64,000 bases of DNA from JACMLD01 sp963705285. GTDB taxonomy: Bacteria > Bacteroidota > Bacteroidia > Chitinophagales > Chitinophagaceae. The stretch is from assembly GCA_963705285.1 (NCBI GenBank), contig OY970066.1, positions 5,952,001-6,016,000 on the forward strand. The letters run 5' to 3'. Within the stretch, counting starts at the first letter, position 1. Each line of letters starts with the position of its first letter. Below the pieces are notes generated by a model. It saw only the letters and a list, made by a program, of their open reading frames with translations. It was not told the origin of the DNA and did not search any database. This document shows positions 53,433 to 61,651 of the stretch, piece by piece. Both the position numbers and the translations under genes were made by a program.

Positions 53433-53586
53433 AGATGTTGAAACAATAAAAGTGGTTGCATAAGCAAATATTTTTTACCCAGTTACCTTAACTTGATCAA
53501 TGTCAATCTGGGTGTCATGTTGGTTTGAAATATCGGTACTGTGACCATCAGGTGGTGAGGGGAAGGGGAAGTAACAAGAGGGCTCT

Positions 53587-53650
53587 AAAAAAAAGAGGGC
53601 CAGGATAGACATCCAGCCCATTTTAATCCAATATCCTATGAAAAACCTAT
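53587..53650 (-). ncRNA. Candidate small RNA unit b
   Basis: Minus strand: TTTTCATAGGATATTGG, then a hairpin (outer stem GGGC/GCCC at 53597-53600 and 53616-53619, inner GGAT/ATCC around AGAC) and eight T residues. Shares sequence with units a and c. Confidence 0.5.
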
Positions 53651-53691
53651 CTATCAGACAGCAGGCTGCTTCTTATCGTTGCATGTGCGGC

Positions 53692-53750
53692 AAAAAAATA
53701 GGCCCCGATAGACATCAGGGCCGTTTCAATCCAATATTCTATGAAAATCT
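53692..53750 (-). ncRNA. Candidate small RNA unit c (or 3' UTR of the thioredoxin-like gene)
   Basis: Minus strand: TTTTCATAGAATATTGG, then a hairpin (outer GGCCC/GGGCC at 53701-53705 and 53718-53722, inner GAT/ATC around AGAC), then TATTTTTTT. The outer stem differs from unit b but still pairs, which is covariation. It starts about 30 bases past the stop of the gene ending at 53782, so it may be that gene's terminator. Confidence 0.5.
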
Positions 53751-53781
53751 ACAGAGAGGTTTCAAATTCTTTGCCAAAGCC

Positions 53782-54312
53782 CTACCATTCATTTTTAAAT
53801 GCTTTTTGATAGTCTTCAAAGGGCTGTTTTCCATACTTTCCATCGCCAAAATAACGCACAATCAGCTCCAGGTCTTTTGGCTCAAGATAGCCTGGAATTG
53901 GCTGTGGGCCGCTGTTATCGGTGGGTATGATTACTGTGGTAGGGTATGAAAGCCGGCCGTACGTTAAAAAAATGGCAAAATCGTTTGTGCGGTTCTGGCT
54001 GTTGAAATTATACTGCTTGTTGTTCCAGCTGATGGTTTCGCGGGTTTCGGCATTCAGCTTTACCGGATAGAAATGTTGCTGCAGGTAAGCTATTACCTTG
54101 GCATTGGTATAGGTTTTCTTATCCATTACCTTACACCAACCGCACCAGTCGGTATATAAATCAATCAAAAGCGGTCGCTTTTCTTTCAGCATGGCGTCTT
54201 GTGCTTCTTTCAGCGTCATCCATTGCAGCTTTTCACCTTTTCTTACAGGGGTCTCCGCAGTAAAGAAAAAAACGCTAAGAGCCATTAATATGGTTACGGT
54301 AAGTTTATGCAT
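53782..54312 (-). CDS. Exported thioredoxin-fold protein
   Basis: 176 residues. Signal peptide about 1-20 (ends FFFTAE). Thioredoxin-like core from about 30 with the redox motif WCGWC (Cys57, Cys60) in LYTDWCGWCKVMDKKTYTN, typical of DUF255/thioredoxin_7-like periplasmic proteins, and cis-Pro in LSYPTTVII. Likely a periplasmic disulfide reductase or a folding helper; substrate unknown. Start: ATG at 54312 (MHKLTVTIL). Divergent from ubiX with 38 bases between start codons. Confidence 0.88.
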   Translation of the reverse strand: MHKLTVTILMALSVFFFTAETPVRKGEKLQWMTLKEAQDAMLKEKRPLLIDLYTDWCGWCKVMDKKTYTNAKVIAYLQQHFYPVKLNAETRETISWNNKQYNFNSQNRTNDFAIFLTYGRLSYPTTVIIPTDNSGPQPIPGYLEPKDLELIVRYFGDGKYGKQPFEDYQKAFKNEW

Positions 54313-54314
54313 GG

Positions 54315-54322
54315 TATTTTTG
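54315..54322 (+). promoter_or_regulatory. -7 box TATTTTTG upstream of ubiX
   Basis: Exact TAnnTTTG match, 28 bases before the ubiX ATG, directly beside the start codon of the divergent thioredoxin-like gene. Confidence 0.45.
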
Positions 54323-54350
54323 TTTATCAATTACACTTAAACGGGGCGGC

Positions 54351-54908
54351 ATGAACAAAATTGTTATAGCGGTAACGGGGGCCAGCGGGTCCATCTATGC
54401 GAAGCTGGTAATAGACAAATTACTTGCCATAAAGGAGCAATGGGATGCACTGGCGGTGGTAATGACGCCCAATGCCAAAGAGGTCTGGAAGACCGAACTT
54501 AACAATGAAAATTATGTTGATTACCCAGTGCAATTCTATAGCCAGCAGGAATTTTCGGCGCCTTTTGCTTCAGGATCCGGCCAGTTTAATTGCATGATTG
54601 TAGTACCCTGTTCTATGGGCACGCTGGGTAGAATTGCCACTGGTATATCCAACGATCTTATTACCCGCAGCGCCGATGTAATATTGAAAGAGAGAAGAAG
54701 GTTGATTTGTGTGGTGCGTGAAACGCCGTATAATCTGGTGCACATCCGCAATATGGAAACAGTGACACTGGCAGGCGGGATCATTTGCCCGGCCACACCT
54801 TCGTTTTACAGCAAGCCGCTAACCGTTGAAGCCGTGGCTGCTACCGTGGCAGACCGTATATTGGACCTGGCGGGGTTTGATATCCGCTCTTTTCGGTGGG
54901 GCGGGTAG
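54351..54908 (+). CDS. ubiX: Flavin prenyltransferase UbiX
   Basis: 185 residues, family length. Adds a dimethylallyl group to FMN to make the prenyl-FMN cofactor of UbiD-type decarboxylases. N-terminal IVIAVTGASGSIYAKLVI, then FASGSGQFNCMIVVPCSMGTLGRIATGISNDLITRSADV and RRRLICVVRETPYNLVHIRNM, the conserved FMN- and prenyl-phosphate-binding segments. A ubiD gene is not in the window. Start at the ATG, with MNKIVIAVTGASG as expected. Confidence 0.95.
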   Translation: MNKIVIAVTGASGSIYAKLVIDKLLAIKEQWDALAVVMTPNAKEVWKTELNNENYVDYPVQFYSQQEFSAPFASGSGQFNCMIVVPCSMGTLGRIATGISNDLITRSADVILKERRRLICVVRETPYNLVHIRNMETVTLAGGIICPATPSFYSKPLTVEAVAATVADRILDLAGFDIRSFRWGG

Positions 54909-54948
54909 CAAGTGGCTAGTGGAGAGTAGCAAGTGGGCGATTGCCAGG
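54905..54948. repeat. Dispersed CACTTGCTAC-type module, copy 1
   Basis: Right at the ubiX stop: two imperfect copies of TAGCAAGTGG joined by GGAGAGTAGC. The reverse complement (CACTTGC and CTACTCTCC words) resembles the stutter at 60936-60995. Confidence 0.6.
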
Positions 54949-54983
54949 ACGCTGGGTTTATTGACTTACTGCCAATTTGATAC

Positions 54984-55014
54984 AAAAAAGCCCGGCGAAC
55001 TTTTGTCACCGGGC
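54984..55014 (-). terminator. Rho-independent terminator of lolA
   Basis: GCCCGG and CGA pair with TCA/CCGGGC-type arms; on the minus strand followed by TTTTTT. About 70 bases past the lolA stop. Confidence 0.85.
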
Positions 55015-55086
55015 GGTCTGAATATCTTTCATTTTGGCTGTATAGTTCAGATCAAAGCCCCATTCGCCACTAACCCCCCCACTCGC

Positions 55087-55749
55087 TTACCTCAAATCAA
55101 CCTCTTCTACGCCGGGATATTTTTTCTTGTCGAAAATAAATAGCTGGTCGTTTACCGGAGCACTGCCATTTAATGAATTAACGGTATAGGTATAGCGGTT
55201 GCCGTTTTTGTCGAGCACTTTGGTACTATAAATTCCTTGTTTTGCCTTGTCTACATACACATACACTTTGTGAAAGGTCTTGGTTTTGTCTGTAGGCGTC
55301 ATTTCAATTTCCTGCAGAGTGCGGGCACCCTCTTTTTGTTCACCATTCAATTTATAGAGAAAGTCTTTGTCGTAAAAATTGGTCATCAGGTTTTGCGGGG
55401 TAATGGTCTTTGCCGAAGGATCCACTTTTGTAATGGTTACTTCGTTGGCGCCCTTATCATAGGTCCAGGTATTGGTACCGTCTGAATAGATTTCTTTATT
55501 TTCTTTACCCAATAGATTTACCCGGTATTTGCTGTTCTTCATATACACAGTTCCTTTCTGGGTGCCTTGTAATTTACCTTTACCATCTTCCACTTTTAAA
55601 GTAAATGCCACCTGCACAGCGTTGTACGTTTTAAATTTAGCACTTACGCCGTCAAGAATCTTTTTAGCTGCAGGGTCGCTACTTGTTTGCGCTATCGCCG
55701 TCATTACAAAACCAATCAACAATGCACTCGTTAAAAATTGTTTCATCAT
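55087..55749 (-). CDS. lolA: LolA-like outer-membrane lipoprotein carrier protein
   Basis: 220 residues. Signal peptide about 1-20 (ends MTAIAQ). LolA-fold beta-sheet with KTYNAVQVAFTLKVEDGKG, GTVYMKNSKYRVNLLGKENKEIYSDGTNTWTYDKGANEVTI, and a C-terminal GIYSTKVLDKNGNRYTYTVNSL. Carries lipoproteins across the periplasm. It follows ftsK on the same strand after 225 bases, a pairing often seen in Bacteroidota. A TATCTTTG box lies 63 bases upstream, so it has its own promoter. Confidence 0.88.
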   Translation of the reverse strand: MMKQFLTSALLIGFVMTAIAQTSSDPAAKKILDGVSAKFKTYNAVQVAFTLKVEDGKGKLQGTQKGTVYMKNSKYRVNLLGKENKEIYSDGTNTWTYDKGANEVTITKVDPSAKTITPQNLMTNFYDKDFLYKLNGEQKEGARTLQEIEMTPTDKTKTFHKVYVYVDKAKQGIYSTKVLDKNGNRYTYTVNSLNGSAPVNDQLFIFDKKKYPGVEEVDLR

Positions 55750-55811
55750 TCAATTTTTGTTATTAATAAAAAAGAGGTCCGCCAGCTTTACGTCAACTGC
55801 CTGCGCGGGCG

Positions 55812-55819
55812 CAAAGATA
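55812..55819 (-). promoter_or_regulatory. -7 box TATCTTTG upstream of lolA
   Basis: Exact TAnnTTTG match on the minus strand, 63 bases before the lolA ATG; a TTG 23 bases further upstream fits a -33 site. Confidence 0.5.
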
Positions 55820-55974
55820 TGCTTTCGCACAGGTGGTTGAGACAAGGTTTACTAAATTGCGTTTAAACAAGTATTGTTAAAATACAGGTTGTTCAGAGGC
55901 AGCACGTGAAAAACCGGTGGCACTTGCCTGTTGTAGATTAAACTTAAATTGTGCCAAAATTTTAACAGGAGTAG

Positions 55975-58476
55975 CTAAAGGGCATTTAATTGCTGCTGCA
56001 AATCTGCCTCTGTTTTTATGAGTACATCGCGCACTTTGCTTCCCTGGTTGGGGCCAACAATACCCGCTGCCTCCAGCTGATCCATCAACCGGCCGGCGCG
56101 GTTGTAACCCAGTTTCATGCGCCTTTGCAGTAAAGAAGTAGAACCACTCTGGCTTTGCACAATCAGCCTGGCGGCATCATCAAAAAGAGAATCGCGGTCG
56201 CTTAAATCAAAATCTTTGCCTTCCATTTCTTTTTCATCAACATACTCCGGTAACAGGAACGCCTGCGTATAGCCGCGCTGGTCGCCAATGAAGCTCGTTA
56301 TTTCTTCTACCTCCGGGGTATCTACAAAGGCACATTGCAGCCGCGTTAGTTCGCCATTGTAAGAAATAAGCATATCGCCTTTACCAATCAGTTGTTCGGC
56401 ACCGCCTGTATCAAGTATGGTGCGTGAATCTATCTTGGAAGAAACTTTGAATGCAATACGCGCCGGAAAGTTTGCTTTTATGGTACCGGTGATAATATTA
56501 ACAGAGGGGCGCTGCGTAGCAATAATAAGGTGTATACCAATAGCGCGGGCCAGCTGGGCCAGGCGCGCAATGGGCATTTCTACCTCTTTGCCCGCTGTCA
56601 TAATTAAATCGGCAAACTCATCTATTACCAGTACAATGAACGGCAGGTACTGATGGCCTTTTTCAGGATTGAGGCGGCGGCGTACAAATTTATCGTTGTA
56701 TTCTTTAATGTTTCGGGCACCGGCCTCTTTCAGCAAATCATACCGGTTGTCCATTTCAATACAAAGTGCATTGAGTGTATGAATTACTTTTTTGGTATCG
56801 GTAATAATAGCATCTTCTTCTCCGGGCAACTTGGCCAGAAAATGTTTTTCAATGGTGCGGTATATGCTCAGCTCCACTTTTTTGGGATCGATGAGTACTA
56901 ATTTCAGGTGCGAAGGATGTTTTTTGTATAGCAGTGAAACCAGAATGGCATTCAACCCCACAGATTTACCCTGGCCGGTAGCACCTGCCATTAGCAAATG
57001 CGGCATGGTAGTAAGGTCTACAATAAAATTTTCATTATCGATCTTTTTACCAATGGCAATCGGCAGGCTGTATGAACTGTTCTGGAACTTGTCTGCATTC
57101 AGCAGCGTCTTCATACTCACCACCGTCTTTTTTACATTGGGTACTTCTATACCAATGGTGCCTTTACCGGGTATGGGTGCAATGATGCGTATACCCAGCG
57201 CCGCAAGGCTCAATGCAATATCATCTTCCAGGTTTTTAATGCGCGATATGCGCACGCCGGCTGCCGGTACAATTTCATATAATGTAACCGTGGGCCCAAC
57301 CGTGGCCGATATTTTCTGAATGGCAATATCGTAGTTCTTCAGCGTATCAATAATGCGGTTCTTATTTGTCTCCAGTTCACCGGGATCCTGTATGATTTTT
57401 TCACTGCCATGCGTTTCAAGCAGGTCAATGGACGGATATTTATAATCGCGCAGATCCAACGTAGGCTCATATAAATCCGTTTCAGCAATGGCTTTACGTT
57501 CACTTTCAATTTCCAGCTCTGTATCACTGGCGGGTTCTTTTATTTCAAAAGAAACATCCTGCAATTTCCGGTCTTTCTTTTCCGGTTTTACAGGTGGTAT
57601 ATTTTTAGGAATTTCGGGCATGGCAGGTGCCGTTGTAGTGAACTCATTGGCGGCGGTAAAATCTGTATCATCGTCTTTTTCGGTAAGCTTTAATTCCAGT
57701 ACCGGGCCTGCAGTGTCACTGGGCGGCACTACCAGGGCCGTACCTTTTTTCAGCGTATTGGCTTTGCCGTTGGTAACAGGAGACTCAACAAACAAGGCAG
57801 CCTCCTGCATATCATTTTCTGCATTAACAGTTTCAACGGCTGCCGCTTTTCGTTCCGGCAATTTGGGAACAGTAAATACCGGGTTGAAACGCCAGATGAT
57901 ATAGGCAAGCCCGATAATCGACAGCAGCGCTGCAGTACCCAATGTGCCGATGGCCTGTACCAGGAAGCGGCTGATGTTTTCGCCAAAACCACCGCCCCAA
58001 AAAAAGCTACTGCCGTTCATGATGAATGCCAGGCTAACGCTGAAGAAAACCAGGCCGGCCACCACATATTTGGTATTGCGCCATACAGAAAAAAGTTTCT
58101 TTCCAAATAACAGGTTTACCCCCGAGACAAAGAAAAACGAGCATAGCAGAAATGAAGCGATACCAAAACCATAATAAAAAAAGAAATGGGCTACCACCGC
58201 ACCCAGGTTGCCGAGCAGGTTAGCCGTTTTTACCGAAGAAAATAAAGGACTCAACCCATGATTGAAAACAACGTTCATGTCTGTTTTCCAGGTAAACAGG
58301 TAAGAAGCAAACGCCACAAAAAGAAAGAATGCAAGTAGAATAAGCACGGCACCGGTAATCTTGTGGGTACGTTCGTCTTTTACCAGGTTCTTAATGGGTA
58401 ATGGCTGGTCTTTTTCCGTTTTCAATTTACCCGCTTCAGTTAGGTGGCCCTTCTTTGTTTTTGCCTTGGTTGCCAT
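55975..58476 (-). CDS. ftsK: DNA translocase FtsK/SpoIIIE
   Basis: 833 residues. Four membrane helices in the first ~200 residues, an acidic/proline linker (about 205-330), then the RecA-like motor with Walker A GATGQGKSVGLNA, VLVIDEFADLIM (Walker B), and HLIIATQRPSVNIITG, and a C-terminal gamma (winged-helix) domain with SGSTSLLQRRMKLGYNRAGRLMDQLE that reads KOPS-type polarity sites. Pumps DNA at the septum for chromosome segregation. The ATG at 58476 (MATKAKTKKG) is preferred; a TATCTTTG box sits only five bases upstream of it. Confidence 0.96.
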   Translation of the reverse strand: MATKAKTKKGHLTEAGKLKTEKDQPLPIKNLVKDERTHKITGAVLILLAFFLFVAFASYLFTWKTDMNVVFNHGLSPLFSSVKTANLLGNLGAVVAHFFFYYGFGIASFLLCSFFFVSGVNLLFGKKLFSVWRNTKYVVAGLVFFSVSLAFIMNGSSFFWGGGFGENISRFLVQAIGTLGTAALLSIIGLAYIIWRFNPVFTVPKLPERKAAAVETVNAENDMQEAALFVESPVTNGKANTLKKGTALVVPPSDTAGPVLELKLTEKDDDTDFTAANEFTTTAPAMPEIPKNIPPVKPEKKDRKLQDVSFEIKEPASDTELEIESERKAIAETDLYEPTLDLRDYKYPSIDLLETHGSEKIIQDPGELETNKNRIIDTLKNYDIAIQKISATVGPTVTLYEIVPAAGVRISRIKNLEDDIALSLAALGIRIIAPIPGKGTIGIEVPNVKKTVVSMKTLLNADKFQNSSYSLPIAIGKKIDNENFIVDLTTMPHLLMAGATGQGKSVGLNAILVSLLYKKHPSHLKLVLIDPKKVELSIYRTIEKHFLAKLPGEEDAIITDTKKVIHTLNALCIEMDNRYDLLKEAGARNIKEYNDKFVRRRLNPEKGHQYLPFIVLVIDEFADLIMTAGKEVEMPIARLAQLARAIGIHLIIATQRPSVNIITGTIKANFPARIAFKVSSKIDSRTILDTGGAEQLIGKGDMLISYNGELTRLQCAFVDTPEVEEITSFIGDQRGYTQAFLLPEYVDEKEMEGKDFDLSDRDSLFDDAARLIVQSQSGSTSLLQRRMKLGYNRAGRLMDQLEAAGIVGPNQGSKVRDVLIKTEADLQQQLNAL

Positions 58477-58481
58477 GGCGA

Positions 58482-58489
58482 CAAAGATA
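58482..58489 (-). promoter_or_regulatory. -7 box TATCTTTG directly before ftsK
   Basis: Exact TAnnTTTG match whose end is five bases from the ftsK ATG, predicting a leaderless or nearly leaderless message. Confidence 0.4.
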
Positions 58490-58601
58490 AGCATATAACC
58501 AAATTATCCGCTTAGAATGCATTGCAGGCTTTACTAAAAGAAAGTTGTAATTTTCTGTTTTAAAAAGCAATCCCTGCCCGCCAGTAAACTCCCCGTCAAA
58601 A

Positions 58602-60527
58602 ATGAAGTTTGTTAAACCGCCTTTGAAAAAATGTATCTTTTTTCTTTTCTTGTTTATTGCCCCGTTTGCCGTGCTGCAAGTGGCGGCTCAACAACCTCCC
58701 CCCATTGATGTTGCTACAATTTTGATGTCGGACACCATCGACTTCCGCTCCGTTTGCTTTCGCGATAGTCTGCATAAGGTAACGGTTAGCCAGTTGCCCG
58801 AACTTAATTTTTCCCAGGCGCCAAAAAATGTTTTCCGGCACCTCACTGCGCGGCAGACAGAAGAAGACTGGTGGGTATGTTTCCGACTGCACAACTCGGC
58901 TGATACCCTTATATCCGTTTATTTATACCCCGGCGTATTTGCGAGCACCATTGACGTATTTGAATACGATGACTCACTCAAAGCAGCCAAGCCCATACCG
59001 CTGATATTGCCGGATATTACAGACTCCATCGGGTTCAGGGGCATCCGCCTTGCCCCGGGACATACCACCCTGTACTATGTGCACCTTAAGTTTGTACACA
59101 CATCTGTTAATGTAATGGATTTGCGCATTATCAGGGATTACTACCTGCTCTCCTTTTCCCGAACGCTTAAGTTGCCGCTCAATAACAATACCATGTATAA
59201 TTATATCATTACAGGTATTCTTTTGATGATGGTATTCTACTCCATGGCGGTATTCATTCTCAATGGAAGTATTGAGTTCATGTACTACTCCTGTTTTGCA
59301 TTTTTAACCGCCCTGCTGTTTTTTCTGAAGTCGTTTTACATGAAGAGTACGGTATTATTTAATTATTATTTTGAGAGTTACCTCGATTTTGTAATACAGA
59401 GCCTCGGCATTTTCTTTTACTTTATTTTTTTGCGGAAATTCCTGGATACCAAAAAACAGTTTCCGTTTCTCCATAAATTGTTTATTACCGGGCAGGCTGT
59501 CATCATTATCAGCCTGGCTATTTTTTCGTTCATGCATTTTTTTAAAGGCAGCTATATTCTGCAGGAAACCATTGAAGCCATTACCAAGTACCAATGGTTT
59601 GCTACTGTTATCATATTTATCATTTATGCCGTAGCGAAGAAAAATAAGATGCTGAATTTTTTGGCTGCCGGGCATTTTTTCCTCGTGGCCCTCTCTGTTA
59701 TTTCGCAACTGCTGATACAAAACCCGGGTATACTGAAACTAACCGGCCCGTCTATCTGGAAAGATGCTCTTTTTTATTATGAACTGGGGATGACGGTAGA
59801 ACTGATTTTCTTTTTGATGGCCTTGGCTTTTAAAAATCGTCATGATATTATTGAGCGAACAAGAGAAAGGGAAAGACTGCTGCTGGACAATGAAAGAAAA
59901 GAATTTGAAAAACAGCTGGCTGTGGTGGAAGCCAAACAGGAGGAGCGTAACCGCATCTCTACAGATATGCATGATGAGCTGGGGTCGGGTGTTACGGCCA
60001 TTCGCCTTATGAGCGAAATTGTAAAAACAAAAATGAAAGACAATACGCTGCCGGAGATCGACAAAATATCCAACAATGCCAATGACCTGCTGAGTAAAAT
60101 GAATACCATTATCTGGACGATGAGCAGCAGCAACGACAAGCTGGATAATATGATTGCTTACACGCGCTCCTATGCGCTGGAGTACTTTGAAAGCACCAAT
60201 ATTGATTGTCATTTTGAAAGTGCCGAAAATATTCCGGCGGTTGAAATGAGCGGCGAAAAAAGACGCAATGTTTTTTTATGCGTAAAAGAATCGCTTAATA
60301 ACATTGTCAAACATTCAAAAGCCAGTGATGTATGGATAAAGGTGATAGTATTATCTGGCATCCTGGAAATACAAATCCACGATAACGGCGTGGGCATCAA
60401 CCTTCAAAAATTACGTGAGTTTGGCAATGGGCTCAACAACATGAAAAAAAGAATTGAAAGCATCGATGGAAATTTTTCGATTGTCAATAAAGATGGAACT
60501 ACTACTACGCTTACTGTACCTCTGTGA
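58602..60527 (+). CDS. 7TMR-DISM sensor histidine kinase (HPK7/NarL type)
   Basis: 641 residues. Signal peptide about 1-31 (ends VAAQ), extracellular DISMED2-like beta domain (about 45-190, with WWVCFRLHNSADTLISVYLYPG), seven-helix 7TMR-DISM domain (about 205-405), a coiled-coil linker with RERERLLLDNERKEFEKQL, a HisKA_3 dimerisation domain with RNRISTDMHDELGSG (phospho-acceptor His457), and a HATPase domain with N box KESLNNIVKH and G box IQIHDNGVGI. It senses an extracytoplasmic signal, perhaps a carbohydrate. No response regulator gene is adjacent, so it is an orphan kinase. Confidence 0.9.
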   Translation: MKFVKPPLKKCIFFLFLFIAPFAVLQVAAQQPPPIDVATILMSDTIDFRSVCFRDSLHKVTVSQLPELNFSQAPKNVFRHLTARQTEEDWWVCFRLHNSADTLISVYLYPGVFASTIDVFEYDDSLKAAKPIPLILPDITDSIGFRGIRLAPGHTTLYYVHLKFVHTSVNVMDLRIIRDYYLLSFSRTLKLPLNNNTMYNYIITGILLMMVFYSMAVFILNGSIEFMYYSCFAFLTALLFFLKSFYMKSTVLFNYYFESYLDFVIQSLGIFFYFIFLRKFLDTKKQFPFLHKLFITGQAVIIISLAIFSFMHFFKGSYILQETIEAITKYQWFATVIIFIIYAVAKKNKMLNFLAAGHFFLVALSVISQLLIQNPGILKLTGPSIWKDALFYYELGMTVELIFFLMALAFKNRHDIIERTRERERLLLDNERKEFEKQLAVVEAKQEERNRISTDMHDELGSGVTAIRLMSEIVKTKMKDNTLPEIDKISNNANDLLSKMNTIIWTMSSSNDKLDNMIAYTRSYALEYFESTNIDCHFESAENIPAVEMSGEKRRNVFLCVKESLNNIVKHSKASDVWIKVIVLSGILEIQIHDNGVGINLQKLREFGNGLNNMKKRIESIDGNFSIVNKDGTTTTLTVPL

Positions 60528-60528
60528 G

Positions 60529-60595
60529 AGTAGTAAGTTTTAAGTAATAAGTTTTAAGTGGTAAGTTTTAAGTAGTAAGTTTTAAGTAGTAAGTA
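60529..60595. repeat. Stutter of AGTAGTAAGTTTTAA, 15-base period, about 4.5 copies
   Basis: Immediately after the histidine kinase stop. The TAAGTAGTAAG word is the reverse complement of the CTTACTACT-type word inside block B of the cmk-clpC gap, so the two loci share two different modules. Confidence 0.85.
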
Positions 60596-60617
60596 TCGGA
60601 CTTTGCCGAGGAAACAC

Positions 60618-60930
60618 AGCCGCAGATTCGCAGATGAAGGAATTCAAAATGCAAACGTTAAAATGTAAAATATTCTCCGTGGTCGCTGCTTCTTCGCCAT
60701 ACGCAGCGGGAATTATAGCCGCAGATTCGCAGATGAAGGCATTCCAAATACAAAATTTATAATGTAATATTCTCCGCGGTCGTTGCTTCTTCGCCGTACG
60801 CCGCGGGAAATATAGCCGCAGATTCGCAGATGAAGGCATTCCAAATACAAAATTTAAAATGTCCAATATTCTCCGTGGTCGCTGCTTCTTCGCCGTACGC
60901 TGCGGGAAATATAGCCGCAAATTCAGCGCA
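60618..60930. repeat. Three tandem ~98-base units (block C)
   Basis: Units start at AGCCGCAGATTCGCAGAT at 60618, 60717 and 60814, and a broken fourth at 60913; periods 99, 97 and 99. Each contains the 20-base-core family, a TCCAAATACAAAATTT-like AT-rich part, and a GC-rich end (TCTTCGCCGTACGC). Gene-free region 60528-61003. Confidence 0.92.
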
Positions 60931-60935
60931 AACGC

Positions 60936-60999
60936 CCACTTGCCCCTTCCCACTTGCCGCTTCCCACTTGCCACTTGCCACTAGCTACTCTCCTCTCGC
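60936..60999. repeat. Stutter of CCCACTTGCC words
   Basis: Five imperfect CACTTGCC words in 55 bases, ending in ACTAGCTACTCTCCTC, related to the module at the ubiX stop (54905-54948). Confidence 0.7.
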
Positions 61000-61003
61000 C
61001 GCC

Positions 61004-61651
61004 CTAACTCCAATGGATAAACCAATAATTGTCATGCGGCACGGTGGTATAGGCAGGCAATGAGATCGGTTGCTGAAAGAGTGGGCAGTCAACTACCACT
61101 GTATGAAACTCTCCATTCTCACCGCATACATCCACACCTATATCTTCAAGACGGGTTATTAATTGCGGAGAAAGGTATTCGCCCAGGAAAGACTCGCCCA
61201 TTGTCATATTGCATGATACAATCATTGAGCGGATGCCGGCCTCCAGCATTTGCTGCACCAATACGCGGCGGTCTTGCTGCCATAACGGGAGTAATGCCTG
61301 CAGTCCTGCCTTTTCACACACCATCTCTTCCCAATCGCGGTGCGCCTGCAAATCAATATCGCCAAATACCATGGTATCTACTGCATATTTAGTGCGTGCT
61401 TGCTGTAGCACCGTTACAAAGTTCTGTTCGTATGCCTGCCACGTAGTAGGCAGGGCAATCAGCGGAAGCTTCATGGCGGCGGCCTGTTGCTGCAGTATCG
61501 ATTCAGGCAAACCGTGCGAACGCGAAATTTTTCCGTTCTCATTCATCATGTTTATGAGCAGGCGCGGTTGGTAGTCTTGTGCAACCGCCTGCATGAGTGC
61601 ATAGCAACTGTCTTTGCCACCACTCCAAGAGCAACCCAAATGCTTATTCAT
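61004..61651 (-). CDS. Diphthine-ammonia ligase-like PP-loop ATPase
   Basis: 215 residues of the adenine nucleotide alpha-hydrolase fold. PP-loop SWSGGKDSCYAL near residue 7, then SRSHGLPESILQQQA and the Dph6-like VFGDIDLQAHRDWEEMVCEKAGLQALLPLW and GENGEFHTVVVDCPLF. In archaea and eukaryotes Dph6 amidates diphthine on EF-2; bacteria lack diphthamide, so the bacterial substrate is unknown. Its ATG at 61651 overlaps the upstream DUF423 gene by 8 bases, giving an aroK-DUF423-PP-loop operon. An earlier in-frame ATG (61678) would add nine non-family residues. Confidence 0.82.
   Translation of the reverse strand: MNKHLGCSWSGGKDSCYALMQAVAQDYQPRLLINMMNENGKISRSHGLPESILQQQAAAMKLPLIALPTTWQAYEQNFVTVLQQARTKYAVDTMVFGDIDLQAHRDWEEMVCEKAGLQALLPLWQQDRRVLVQQMLEAGIRSMIVSCNMTMGESFLGEYLSPQLITRLEDIGVDVCGENGEFHTVVVDCPLFQQPISLPAYTTVPHDNYWFIHWS

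Noticed and set aside
53638..53949. 103-codon plus-strand frame starting MKNLSIRQQA
   Set aside because: Its first part crosses the small-RNA-like units and its second part is antisense to the thioredoxin-like gene.
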